Under the pieces are notes generated by a model, which saw only the letters and a list, made by a program, of their open reading frames with translations, had not been told where the DNA came from and searched no databases. A stretch of 64,000 nucleotides of DNA, from assembly GCA_963665765.1 (NCBI GenBank), contig OY762464.1:1302001-1366000 (forward strand). Direction: 5' to 3'. The stretch is from Bin76 sp963665765 (GTDB lineage Bacteria > Actinomycetota > Acidimicrobiia > Spongiisociales > ZC4RG35). A program made the translations under genes and the position numbers. Shown here piece after piece: positions 43,669-52,545 of this stretch. Within the stretch, counting starts at the first letter, position 1, and each line of letters starts with the position of its first letter.

Positions 43669-46600
43669 ATGACAATACGTACTAAGGCACTGGCCGCTTT
43701 TCTGGTTGTCTTGACGGTGACCGGGTTGTCGGCCGGTTCGATGGCGGTGGCCGCCGGTGACGTCTACCAGGATGTGGAGGCCGGGGATCTCCACGCTCCA
43801 GCCATCGATGCTCTGAGCGCCGTGGGTCTTTTCGCCGATACGGAATGCGCGGACGGAAGCTTCTGTCCACACGAGCCTGTTCAGCGTTGGGTGATGGCGG
43901 TATGGCTGGGCAGAGCCGTCTACGGCACCCACCTGGGGCAGTCTCCCTCACGGTTCGCTGATCTGGGCGACGAAATAAGGTGGGCCGCTCCCTACTTCGA
44001 AATCCTGACCGACCAGGGGATCTTGGAAGAATGCAGCACCGATCCGCTCGGTTTCTGCCCCCACGATTCTCTCACCCGCTCCGAGATGGCGACGGTCCTC
44101 ACCCGTGCCTTCCGGCTTCCACCGGCGGGCTATGTCGGGTTCGGCGATCTGGGGAGGATCGGCAATGCCGACCACATCAATGCTCTGGCGTCGGCTCGGA
44201 TAACCAACGGATGTTCCGCCGACCCCTTCCTGTTTTGCCCGTCCGAGGTGGTTACGCGCGGGCAGATGGCCACCTTGTTGGCGCGCGCCGTGAGTCTGGT
44301 GGACTTGCCCGGCTATGCACCGGCGACGGACCCGACTCCGTTGCCCATCGATCCGGCCGTACGGGTCGGGACCCTTGACAACGGCTACACCTACTACCTG
44401 CGACAGAACGACCGTCCCGGCAACAGCATGGCACTGAAACTGGTGATCAAGGCAGGATCGGTTAACGAGCCCGAGCCGGAGTTGGGCATGGCCCACTTTG
44501 TGGAGCACATGGTGTTTCGGGGAACCGAGGATTACACCGCCGAGGAGTTCAACACCGTCCTGCGTTCTCTTGGAGTGGAGTTCGGTCCCGACCTCAACGC
44601 CGGGGTCTGGTACGACCAGACCGTCTACGATCTCACAGTACCCACCGATCCTGCGGAGAATGTCAATACTGCGATGCACATACTGTCGCAGATGGGCCAT
44701 GCCGCCCTCATCGAACCCGAGGCGGTGGAATCGGAGCGGGGAGTGGTTCTTGATGAGGAGCGGTTCCGAACCGCCACCGCCAGTGGCCAGATCTCGGCCG
44801 AATTCGACCGGATATATACCCAGGGGACATCGTATGAGGGTTACTACCCCATAGGGACTGTGTCCGGTATCGAGTCGACCACCGCCGGGGATCTTCGAGA
44901 GTTCTACGAAACCTGGTACGTACCCTCGAATATGGCGATCGTGGCGGTTGGCGATCTGCCCATTGACGAACTCTACGCTCTGGTCGAACAGCATTTCGGA
45001 TCGGTGGAGCCTGGTGTAGCTCCTGATTTCACCCTTGACGACATCACCGCCGCTCGGGAAGCCTCCTACCACGTGGTTACGGACGACGAATATGGGCTGT
45101 CCTTCATCTCGCTCGACATACCGATCCCGACGTTCGACTACTCCACCGTGGGCGGGGAGCGTTTACTCATGTTGGAAAGCCTGGCCGCCACCATGGTTCA
45201 AAACCGACTCGAAGATGCCTTCTATCGCGGTGAACTGACCCAGGTGGATGTCCCCGAATTCGGCACTTTCAACCACAACCAGGGTCTCCGTTACTACGGC
45301 ACCAACTGGCAGGGCGAGAATCTTGATACTGCGTCGAGAGACTACGTCTCGGTGCTGCAGACGGTCCAGCGCTACGGGTTCCATGATGACGACGTGGCCC
45401 GCGCTACCGACGAGTACCTTGCCTCGCTCGGACACCGGCTTGACAATGCGGCATCCACCCGGGATGTCGAGTATGCGCAGACTTACACCTCTCACTTTTT
45501 GTCCGGGGTGGACATAAGTGAGCCGCAGGAACGCTATGACCGACTCTCGTCCCTCTTGGAAGAAGTCACTGCCAAAGAGTTGACCGATCACTTCCGCTGG
45601 CTGATGAACCAAGCGGGCCTGCTTGTCATCGCTGTGGGTCCTGACGTGGCCGGTGTGCCCACCACATCCGCTCTGGAAGCCGCCGTGGAAGCTGCCGCGC
45701 CCCGAAGCGAGGCGCCGCCGATCGAGCCCGAGATCGACGCGTTGATGGAGGTTCCCGAACCGGTGACACCGGTTGCCATCAAGAAACTGACTGTGCTGGA
45801 CGCCACCGAATGGACGTTCGCCAACGGAGCACGGGTGGTGTTCGTCTACTCGGATATCGAGGAAGCCACGGTCAACATCCGGTCGCGGTCCCTGGGGGGA
45901 TGGTCAACCCTCTATCCCGGCGCTCGGGCTTTGGCGCCCCGGGCGGTGGAAGCGGTATTCGGCAGCGGCTTCGGCGATCTGAGCAAGTTGCAGATGGACC
46001 GGTTCCTCGGTGAAATCAATGCCGGCCTGGAAGCCGTGATAGGCGAGAGGACGGAAGGTTTTGACGGCGGCGCCAACCCCGAGGATCTGGAGACGTTGTT
46101 CCAACTTCTCCACCTGGCTGTGACTGCTCCCCGGGTGGATGATCTCGCCTTTGGTCAGGCGCTCAACAGCGCCGCCATTCGCACGTCCTTTGCCGAGGTG
46201 AATCCTGCCTGGCAGGCGTGGGTGGCCTACAACGAGGCTCGCTTCGGCACCGAGTGGCACCTACCGGTGACCACCCCGCAACAGTTGGCCACCCTCAACG
46301 CCGAGTCGCTCCTCGGCCTATATCGGGAACGCCTGGGCAATGTGGACGACATGATGCTGGTGGTCGTGGGAGACACCAACGCCGAAGAGGTGGAACGGCT
46401 CGCCCGCCACTATATCGGGACCCTACCGGCCGGTGATCCCGACACCTACGTTGACCGCCATCCGCCCAGGCCCACCGAGTTGGTGCGGCGCGTGATACCG
46501 ATCACCGCGGATATGAGCGCGGTGCTGGAAATGTACTACGAGACAAACATAGCGATTTCCGATTACCCGTCCGCGCGAGTCAATGCTCGGGTGCTGCAAT

Positions 46601-47058
46601 CGATTCTGGATGATCGTCTATTTCGGCTGGTCCGTGAAGAGCTGGGCGCCTCCTATGTTGCCGGGGCTTCCCTCCAAACGGCTCTGGCCCCCCGCCCCAC
46701 GGTTTACGCCGACCTTTTCTACACTGTCGATGCCGGTGGTTACGACAATGCCTACCGCCGGCTTCTCTCTATCCTGGCCGATCTTGTGGCCAACGGACCT
46801 ACCGCCGAAGAACTGGAGCAGGCCAAGGCTGTTGTCCGGGCCGACTACAGCGAAGTGACCAACAGTGACCTGCTCGGACTGCTCATCAACCGGTTGCATC
46901 TGGGCGACGACCGCCTGCCCACCTCCCAGGTTTCTCTGGAGGAACTGCAAGCAGTCACTCTTCCGTCGGTGAAGGCTCTTGCTGCGGGTCTCTTCGATCA
47001 GGACGGGCGCGTGGAGATCGTCCGCAGGCCCCTGGCCAATCAAAACGGAGGCGAGTAA
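43669..47058 (+). CDS. Secreted SLH-domain M16 zinc peptidase
   Basis: A 1129-residue exported protein. A signal peptide covers about residues 1-29. Three S-layer-homology-like repeats follow (about 31-210), with Cys pairs in ECADGSFCPHE, ECSTDPLGFCPHD and GCSADPFLFCPSE. Two M16 (pitrilysin-type) halves then follow. The first keeps the inverted zinc motif HFVEH at 276-280 and the distal Glu near 356, so it should be active. The second (from about 720) lacks the motif, as is normal. The SLH part would anchor the peptidase at the cell surface. The fusion order SLH then M16 is unusual to me. The start is the ATG at 43669, with GGAG upstream. The longer frame runs through the tRNA gene and is rejected. 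Confidence 0.92.
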   Translation: MTIRTKALAAFLVVLTVTGLSAGSMAVAAGDVYQDVEAGDLHAPAIDALSAVGLFADTECADGSFCPHEPVQRWVMAVWLGRAVYGTHLGQSPSRFADLGDEIRWAAPYFEILTDQGILEECSTDPLGFCPHDSLTRSEMATVLTRAFRLPPAGYVGFGDLGRIGNADHINALASARITNGCSADPFLFCPSEVVTRGQMATLLARAVSLVDLPGYAPATDPTPLPIDPAVRVGTLDNGYTYYLRQNDRPGNSMALKLVIKAGSVNEPEPELGMAHFVEHMVFRGTEDYTAEEFNTVLRSLGVEFGPDLNAGVWYDQTVYDLTVPTDPAENVNTAMHILSQMGHAALIEPEAVESERGVVLDEERFRTATASGQISAEFDRIYTQGTSYEGYYPIGTVSGIESTTAGDLREFYETWYVPSNMAIVAVGDLPIDELYALVEQHFGSVEPGVAPDFTLDDITAAREASYHVVTDDEYGLSFISLDIPIPTFDYSTVGGERLLMLESLAATMVQNRLEDAFYRGELTQVDVPEFGTFNHNQGLRYYGTNWQGENLDTASRDYVSVLQTVQRYGFHDDDVARATDEYLASLGHRLDNAASTRDVEYAQTYTSHFLSGVDISEPQERYDRLSSLLEEVTAKELTDHFRWLMNQAGLLVIAVGPDVAGVPTTSALEAAVEAAAPRSEAPPIEPEIDALMEVPEPVTPVAIKKLTVLDATEWTFANGARVVFVYSDIEEATVNIRSRSLGGWSTLYPGARALAPRAVEAVFGSGFGDLSKLQMDRFLGEINAGLEAVIGERTEGFDGGANPEDLETLFQLLHLAVTAPRVDDLAFGQALNSAAIRTSFAEVNPAWQAWVAYNEARFGTEWHLPVTTPQQLATLNAESLLGLYRERLGNVDDMMLVVVGDTNAEEVERLARHYIGTLPAGDPDTYVDRHPPRPTELVRRVIPITADMSAVLEMYYETNIAISDYPSARVNARVLQSILDDRLFRLVREELGASYVAGASLQTALAPRPTVYADLFYTVDAGGYDNAYRRLLSILADLVANGPTAEELEQAKAVVRADYSEVTNSDLLGLLINRLHLGDDRLPTSQVSLEELQAVTLPSVKALAAGLFDQDGRVEIVRRPLANQNGGE

Positions 47059-47107
47059 CTTTGACGCAAGGAAGCTAATTGATGGGGGCCTTCGGAGGTA
47101 AAGGAGC

Positions 47108-47671
47108 TTGATCTTTTCTGATCGATCGATAAAGGCCGCCCTGGTGAAAGGTCGACTGGAAATCGATCCTTTCGAGGAATCCAACGTCCAACCCTCGAGC
47201 GTCGACTTGCGGGTTGCCCCCAGTTTCAGGGTGTTCGCCAATCATCTCTACCCCTACATAGACCCCCGCCGCCGCCAGGATAATCTCACCAGTCTTCACG
47301 AGGTAATGCCCGATGATCACTTCATCCTGCACCCCGGTGAGTTCGCTCTGGGCGCCACCTTGGAACGGGTCCGATTGGGAGATGACATGGTAGCCCGGTT
47401 GGAGGGAAAGTCGAGCCTGGGGAGACTGGGCTTGATGATCCACTCGACCGCCGGATTCGTTGATCCGGGCTTCAACGGCCACCTGACTTTGGAGCTCTCC
47501 AATGTCGCTCAGCTCCCCATCGCCATCTATCCCGGGATGCGGATCGGACAGATCAGCTTCTATCAGATGTCCACCGCCGCCGACCATCCATATGGAAGCG
47601 GGGTGACCGGCTCCAAGTATCAGGGCCAGAGCGGGCCCACCGCCAGCCGGAGCCACCAAGACTTCCGTTAA
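47108..47671 (+). CDS. dcd: dCTP deaminase (possibly dUMP-forming)
   Basis: A 187-residue trimeric dCTP deaminase-family enzyme. It starts IFSDRSIKAALVKGRLEI, has the nucleotide-binding block LEGKSSLGRLGLMIHSTAGFVDPGF and catalytic Glu in HLTLELSN, and ends GSKYQGQSGPT. It makes dUTP from dCTP, or dUMP directly in the bifunctional form common in Actinobacteria, for dTTP synthesis. The start is TTG at 47108 with GGAGG 9 bases before it. It stands alone, converging with the LigD-type gene. Confidence 0.93.
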   Translation: MIFSDRSIKAALVKGRLEIDPFEESNVQPSSVDLRVAPSFRVFANHLYPYIDPRRRQDNLTSLHEVMPDDHFILHPGEFALGATLERVRLGDDMVARLEGKSSLGRLGLMIHSTAGFVDPGFNGHLTLELSNVAQLPIAIYPGMRIGQISFYQMSTAADHPYGSGVTGSKYQGQSGPTASRSHQDFR

Positions 47672-47714
47672 TCGACGGGGCCGACACCCGGCTTCTGGTC
47701 AAACCGGATGTGGG

Positions 47715-48725
47715 TCAGTATTCGTGATCCGCCCGGCGCTGGCGGGACGGCTGCACCCGGGGAGGTTCACCGGGTTGTTTCGGGTAGTGAGGGGGCCAAG
47801 GAGCGTCACCCAACCCGTGTTCCTCCTCGTCGCGGACAACCCACTCCAAGAGAGGATCGATATCGCCCGACGCCTCATCTATACCTTCCGTGAGATCACC
47901 CACCGCCCGGAAGCGTTCGGCGAACCGGTCCATCGGGAAATCCTCGATCTCGACATCGGGCAACTCCTCCCAGGTCAAGGGCGCAGAAACATAGCCCGTG
48001 GGTCGTACTCCATAGGCTGAGGAGACCGTCTTGTCCCGAGCATTTTGGTTGTAGTCCACAAAAATCCCCCGGCGCTCCTCCTTCCACCACTTGGTGGTGA
48101 CCAGACCCGGCATCCTTCTCTCCAACTCCCGGGCGAAAGCCAGCACCGCCCGACGGGTGTGGTGGAAGTCATACCGGCGAGCTATCCGCACATATACATG
48201 GATGCCTCGGCTCCCCGACGTCTTGGGCCATCCCCGCAGCCCCACCTCTTCCAGCAGATCCCGGGCCGCCCGGGCCGCCTCTTTCACATGGGAAAACCCG
48301 AAACCGGGGGTGGGATCGAAGTCGAACCGTATTTCATCGGGGTGATCAATGTCGTCGGCCCGGACCGGCCAAGGATGAAGGTCAAGACACCCCAACTGCG
48401 CCAGCCGGACGATGTCGGACGCGCTGGTGGGCACGTTCATCACCCCGGGACGTTGGGACGGAAACCGAATGTCCACCGTCTTGAAGGGAGTCCTCCGCTG
48501 GGCTCGCTTTTGATAGATGGGAGGCTGGTCCACTCCCTTCATGTACCGCTTGAGCATGGTCGGGCGGTTGTCCACCCCCCGCAGCGCTCCCTCCGCGCAA
48601 ACAACGAAATGTCTAACCACGTCGAGCTTGGTCCACCCCTGCTTCGGAAACACCACCCGAGATGGACTGGAGATCCTGATCTCCTCCCCCGCTATCTCGA
48701 CATGCGTGACTTCTTTGGCCATCAC
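47715..48725 (-). CDS. ligD: LigD-type DNA polymerase domain protein (NHEJ)
   Basis: A 336-residue stand-alone primase-polymerase of the LigD Pol family. It shows RVVFPKQGWTKLDVVRHF, the metal-binding pair in IRFDFDPTPG, the GSRGIHVYV turn and APLTWEEL near the end. In bacterial non-homologous end joining this activity fills gaps and adds ribonucleotides at broken ends. The ligase and nuclease domains of full LigD are absent, so a separate ligase and Ku must lie elsewhere. None is in the window. The start MMAKEVTHVEI at 48725 is plausible. Convergent with dcd. Confidence 0.92.
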   Translation of the reverse strand: MMAKEVTHVEIAGEEIRISSPSRVVFPKQGWTKLDVVRHFVVCAEGALRGVDNRPTMLKRYMKGVDQPPIYQKRAQRRTPFKTVDIRFPSQRPGVMNVPTSASDIVRLAQLGCLDLHPWPVRADDIDHPDEIRFDFDPTPGFGFSHVKEAARAARDLLEEVGLRGWPKTSGSRGIHVYVRIARRYDFHHTRRAVLAFARELERRMPGLVTTKWWKEERRGIFVDYNQNARDKTVSSAYGVRPTGYVSAPLTWEELPDVEIEDFPMDRFAERFRAVGDLTEGIDEASGDIDPLLEWVVRDEEEHGLGDAPWPPHYPKQPGEPPRVQPSRQRRADHEY

Positions 48726-48850
48726 CGAAGAACGGTAGCTTATCCGGGAAAGTTGATGGGTTCTTCAGACCCCCCCCCCGACCCAACATCGCAAGAGTTA
48801 ATCCTCCCAGAGTGCAACCGAACCGGCCAGATAGGGGTTCTTATATATAG

Positions 48851-49381
48851 ATGGACGATTTAGCCAAGGCATTGGCAGCCGATCTGGATAAGACCTTCCC
48901 GGAGTTGGTTGGCCGCTTGCAGCACGGGGTTTTCAGCGGGCTGCGACAGCTCACCGGAGATCACCATCAAGCCGAAGATCTGACCCAGGAAGCTTTCATC
49001 CGGGCCTACCGGGCCATGCAGAGTTACCAAGCAGAACGCATTCGCACGATGCGTCTTCGAAGTTGGGTGTGGACCATAGCCCTGAATCTGTTGCGCAACC
49101 AGGCCCGCGCCGAGTCGCGACGACCAAGGCAGGATCCGCTTCAGGAAGCTGGCTACTGGCCGACAGAGCCGCCCGACTCTCCGGCTTGGCGGCGGCGGTG
49201 GACGCTTCTGCCCGCGGCCCAACGAACGGCCGTGATTCTCAGGCATGTGGCAGGTCTTTCCTACCAGGAGATCTCCGAAGCGACCGGCCGTCCCCCCAGC
49301 ACGGTGCGAAGCGACGTCCGTCGGGGGCTCGGGAGATTGCGATCCATCATCGCAGAAGAAGAGGACAGGAGCACCAAATGA
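48851..49381 (+). CDS. ECF-type RNA polymerase sigma factor
   Basis: A 176-residue sigma-70 family factor with only regions 2 and 4. Region 2 carries AEDLTQEAFIRAYRAM and RLRSWVWTIALNLLRNQAR; region 4 has AVILRHVAGLSYQEISEATGRPPSTVRSDVRRG, a helix-turn-helix. It starts the operon that includes the methyltransferase and selenoprotein. A TATATA sits only a few bases before the ATG, so the transcript may be nearly leaderless. No anti-sigma gene is next to it; the signal is unknown, but the alkylation-repair and selenoprotein partners suggest a DNA-damage or redox stress response. Confidence 0.93.
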   Translation: MDDLAKALAADLDKTFPELVGRLQHGVFSGLRQLTGDHHQAEDLTQEAFIRAYRAMQSYQAERIRTMRLRSWVWTIALNLLRNQARAESRRPRQDPLQEAGYWPTEPPDSPAWRRRWTLLPAAQRTAVILRHVAGLSYQEISEATGRPPSTVRSDVRRGLGRLRSIIAEEEDRSTK

Positions 49382-49950
49382 ACCTTGCCCAAGAAATGGA
49401 CCGTCTGATCACCACCGCCCCACCCGGAGTCGAGAAAGGGGTGGCTCTCGGAACCGGGCTGTCCGACGGATTCTCGGTGTTCGAATCCCCGCTGGGACCG
49501 GTGGTAGTGGCCTTCAATCCCCGGGGCGTTTCGGCGGTGGACCTCTTCGGTGACGGATTCGAGCAGCGTTTCGAGCAGCGTTTCCGAAGAGGACTGCTGG
49601 AAGCCCGACCACCCCGGGAGTGGGACGACCTGATCCTGCGCGCTTTAGCAGAGGGCAGACCCGGCGCTTTACCGGTGGATCTCCGCTCGGTAACCAGCTT
49701 CCAAAAGGAGGTGCTGCAGGAGACAGCCGCCATTCCCCGCGGACAAACCCGTTCTTATGGTTGGCTGGCTCACCAAGCCGGTCGACCCAAGGCCGCCCGG
49801 GCGGTCGGGCAGACCATGGCCCGCAACCCCGTCCCCCTGGTGATCCCCTGCCACCGAGTGATCCGCTCCGATGGACATATCGGCCACTACGGGCTGGGCG
49901 GCGTGGACAACAAACAAACCTTGCTTCGAATTGAAGGAGCTATAAGGTAG
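49378..49950 (+). CDS. ogt: Methylated-DNA-protein cysteine methyltransferase
   Basis: A 190-residue O6-methylguanine-DNA methyltransferase. The active-site motif PCHRVIRSDG contains the acceptor Cys, preceded by the helix-turn-helix region IPRGQTRSYGWLA and the arginine-finger helix AARAVGQTMARNP. It transfers the alkyl group from damaged guanine to its own Cys, a suicide repair. A 60-residue N-terminal domain is present. The ATG at 49378 overlaps the sigma factor stop by 4 bases, so the sigma factor probably controls its own operon's repair gene. Confidence 0.92.
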   Translation: MNLAQEMDRLITTAPPGVEKGVALGTGLSDGFSVFESPLGPVVVAFNPRGVSAVDLFGDGFEQRFEQRFRRGLLEARPPREWDDLILRALAEGRPGALPVDLRSVTSFQKEVLQETAAIPRGQTRSYGWLAHQAGRPKAARAVGQTMARNPVPLVIPCHRVIRSDGHIGHYGLGGVDNKQTLLRIEGAIR

Positions 49951-49961
49951 GAGAAGTTATC

Positions 49962-51440
49962 TTGAGCAACCACCCGACCTCGACGACCCTTCCCATCACC
50001 GATGGTCTGCTGGTGGTCGTAAAAGATGATTGCGAAACCTGTCATTTGACCGTTCCGGTGCTGGAACATTTGCATCGGGAGGCAGGACCCTTGGTGGTGG
50101 TGTCACAAGACCGGGAGGACTTTCCACCGGGCATGGAGGTGATCCACGACCGGGACCTGGACATCTCCTGGCAACTGCAGACCGAGACCACTCCCACCAT
50201 CTACCGGATCGAGGGAGGCGAAGTGGTCAACCGGCAGGCCGGATGGCTGCGAAGCGGCTGGGAACAGGTGGCAGGTATCAGAGATTTGGGAGCGGGACTT
50301 GCCGACCAGCGTCCCGGATGCGGCTCCGACACCATGCTGCCCCAGACCTATCGGCGTCTTTTGCGACGCCACTCCCCCCACCGGCTGACATCTCGGAAAG
50401 TGGAATTGGGTAGCTCGGAGGACCTCATGGAAGCGGCTTTCGCCCGCGGTTGGACGGATGGCCTGCCCGTCACACCGCCCACCGAAGAGCGGGTGGCGGC
50501 GATGCTGAAGGGTACCGACCTTTACCCCGGCGAGGTGGTGTGCGTCCTGCCGCCCGACTTGGCCGAATGCACCGTCGAGAAAGTCGCCATCAACGCCGTC
50601 ATGGCCGGTTGCCGGCCCGAATACCTGCCGGTGGTTCTGGCGGCGGTGAAGGGGGCGGCCCAAAGCCGCTTCAACATCCACGGTATCTCGGCCACCACCT
50701 ATTTCTCCGGACCCGTCTTGGTGGTGAACGGTCCGATCCGGAGGCGGATCGGAATGAATTCCGGCATCAATGCGCTCGGCCCGGGCAATCGAGCCAACCT
50801 GACCATCGGACGCGCCCTCAACCTGGTGGTTCGCAACGTAGGCGGCGCCCGACCCGGGGGAGTGGATCGCGCCGCTCTGGGAAGCCCGGGAAAGCTGTCG
50901 TTTTGCTTTCCCGAAGACGAGGAGGGATCACCCTGGGAATCTCTGGCGGTGGAGCGAGGATTCTCCTCCACCGACTCCACCGTCACTCTCTTCGCCGGGC
51001 ACGGACCGATCGAGATCGTGGATCAAAAATCCCGAAACCCCGAGTCCCTGGCCCGCACTTTCGCCTGGCAGTTGAGAATGGTCGGCCATCCCAAGATCGC
51101 CGGGCTGTCCGACGCGATACTGGTGGTCTCCCCCGAACATGCCCGTCTCTTTCGAGAGGCGGGCTGGTCCAAGTCCCGTCTTCGCCAGGAGTTATTCTCC
51201 CTGCTCAACCTGCCGACCGACGAGATGGTGGCCGGCGCGGGCGGGGTGGCGGAGGGTTTGCCGCCTGCGGCGACCGCTCACCGCCCCCGGGTGCCCAAGT
51301 TCGCGCCCGGGGGCCTCTGGTTCGTGCACGCCGGGGGTGATGCGGGCATGTTCTCGGCGATAATCTCGGGATGGATCGGCGGCGCCGCCAGTTCACAAAT
51401 GACCACCGAGGCCATCGATTTGAAGGGGGAGCACCAATGA
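49962..51440 (+). CDS. Thioredoxin-fold fusion protein, partner of the selenoprotein
   Basis: A 492-residue protein in two parts. Residues 12-105 have a thioredoxin-like fold with Cys24-x-x-Cys27 (KDDCETCHLT) and TTPTIYRIEGGEVV. The remainder (about 150-490) is a domain I do not recognise: it has WTDGLPVTPPTEERV, INAVMAGCRPEYLPVVLAAV, a FSGPVLVVNGP strand and IGMNSGINALGPGNRAN. A single conserved Cys (AGCRPEY) could exchange with the thioredoxin part. The start is TTG at 49962 with AGGAG upstream. Its stop overlaps the selenoprotein start (ATGA), so the two are almost certainly a complex or a redox relay. The enzyme activity is unknown. Confidence 0.78.
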   Translation: MSNHPTSTTLPITDGLLVVVKDDCETCHLTVPVLEHLHREAGPLVVVSQDREDFPPGMEVIHDRDLDISWQLQTETTPTIYRIEGGEVVNRQAGWLRSGWEQVAGIRDLGAGLADQRPGCGSDTMLPQTYRRLLRRHSPHRLTSRKVELGSSEDLMEAAFARGWTDGLPVTPPTEERVAAMLKGTDLYPGEVVCVLPPDLAECTVEKVAINAVMAGCRPEYLPVVLAAVKGAAQSRFNIHGISATTYFSGPVLVVNGPIRRRIGMNSGINALGPGNRANLTIGRALNLVVRNVGGARPGGVDRAALGSPGKLSFCFPEDEEGSPWESLAVERGFSSTDSTVTLFAGHGPIEIVDQKSRNPESLARTFAWQLRMVGHPKIAGLSDAILVVSPEHARLFREAGWSKSRLRQELFSLLNLPTDEMVAGAGGVAEGLPPAATAHRPRVPKFAPGGLWFVHAGGDAGMFSAIISGWIGGAASSQMTTEAIDLKGEHQ

Positions 51441-51976
51441 CCGCCCTGCTCGATCCCACCAGCGAACGCACCACCCGAAAGCGCCCGTTGAGTCCCCGCC
51501 TGCCTGATCCGGCCGGAGGAACCGTGGCATTGTTGGACATTTCCAAACCGCGGGGCGACGTGTTCATCGAGAGGCTGGAGGAGTTGTTCGCTCAACGAGG
51601 GGTGTCGACCAGGCGCTACCGCAAACCCACCTTCTCCAAACCCGCCCCACTCGATCTGCGCCGGAAAATCGCGGCCGAATGCACCGCCGTGGTGGAAGCT
51701 CTGGCCGACTGAGGTTCGTGTGCATCGTGCAGTGTGCACGATCTCGTCGATCTCGAAGACCGGGGAATAGCGGGGGTATTCGTGGCGTCCGACCGGTTCG
51801 CCCAGGCAGCCGATGTGCAGGGAGAGGCCTTGGGCATGCATCCTCGCCGCGTACTCACCCCCCACCCCATCCAAGACCGCAACGATGAAGAAATCCGGGC
51901 GCTGGCCGAGGCGGCTTTTCCGGAAATACTCGCCGCCCTTTCTTCTGACAGCCAACCCGGCGCCAATAGGGGTTAG
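51437..51976 (+). CDS. UGSC-motif selenoprotein (in-frame TGA read as Sec)
   Basis: The ATG at 51437 overlaps the stop of the thioredoxin-fold gene. The frame reads TVALLDISKPRGDVFIERL, meets TGA at 51710-51712, and goes on in the same frame for 87 further codons to TAG at 51974. If TGA is Sec the product has 179 residues, with Sec92 in the motif D-U-G-S-C-A-S-C. The part after the TGA is clearly coding (SVHDLVDLEDRGIAGVFVAS and PHPIQDRNDEEIRALAEAAF). I recall a family named for this U-G-S-C motif, with Cys or Sec at the first place. A perfect hairpin lies 11 bases after the TGA, where a bacterial SECIS is expected. The likely role is a thiol-based redox enzyme with the upstream protein. Ordinary annotation would show only the first 91 codons. 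Confidence 0.88.
51710..51742 (+). promoter_or_regulatory. Bacterial SECIS element (Sec UGA plus hairpin)
   Basis: The Sec codon TGA (51710-51712) is followed after 11 bases by ATCGTGCA-GTG-TGCACGAT (51724-51742), a perfect 8-base-pair stem with a GTG loop. The apical loop lies about 20 bases after the TGA. This spacing and a G/U-containing loop at the tip of a GC-rich stem match the E. coli fdhF SECIS, which SelB binds. A bulged U typical of fdhF is not seen. Confidence 0.8.
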
Positions 51977-51979
51977 TCG

Positions 51980-52462
51980 TTGCCACCGCGATCAAGCGCC
52001 GGACTGCTGATCTACCGCCGCCGTGCGGCCGGAACTCCGGAAGTGCTTTTGGGCCACTACGGCGGGCCGTTTTGGGCCCACCGCGATCGGGGCGCCTGGA
52101 CCGTGTTCAAAGGGAGAGGCCACCGGGGCGAAACCCCTCGGGAAACGGCCACCCGCGAGTTCGAGGAGGAGACCGGTTGGATGGCCCCCTCGACTCCCTG
52201 GCTGCCACTCCCCCAAGTTAGAACGCCTCATCAAGTCATGGACATCTGGGCGGTGGAGGCAGACCTCGACCCGGAGTTGCTTCGTCCGGGGACATTCTCC
52301 TTGGAATGGCCTGCCCACTCAGGAAAGATCCGAAAGTTCCCCGAAATCGACCGCGCCCAGTGGTTTTCCATCCCCGAGGCCCACACCAAAATGCCGCGGG
52401 GCCAAAGAGTCCTGCTGGATCACTTAACCCGATTACTCAATCAACCCCCTGCCCCAAAATAG
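51980..52462 (+). CDS. Nudix hydrolase
   Basis: A 160-residue Nudix-fold protein with the box GHRGETPRETATREFEEETG, which keeps the Glu residues that bind metal. It hydrolyses a nucleoside diphosphate linked to another group. The SSAGLLIYRR start and WTVFKGRG resemble the NTP pyrophosphohydrolase/8-oxo-dGTP branch; the substrate is not certain. The start is TTG at 51980, three bases after the selenoprotein stop, and it is the last gene of the sigma-factor operon. This places it, if the guess is right, in nucleotide-pool cleaning with DNA repair. Confidence 0.88.
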   Translation: MPPRSSAGLLIYRRRAAGTPEVLLGHYGGPFWAHRDRGAWTVFKGRGHRGETPRETATREFEEETGWMAPSTPWLPLPQVRTPHQVMDIWAVEADLDPELLRPGTFSLEWPAHSGKIRKFPEIDRAQWFSIPEAHTKMPRGQRVLLDHLTRLLNQPPAPK

Positions 52463-52545
52463 GCAGGCCTAACCCCCTAGGCGGCAATCCCAACCCGAGG
52501 CGGGCATGTGCCCGGAGTTCTTGTTTTCCGAGCCAGAATCTAAAA

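Noticed and set aside
51734..51976. Separate 80-residue gene after the TGA
   Set aside because: It is in the same frame as the 51437 gene and completes its fold; it has no ribosome binding site.
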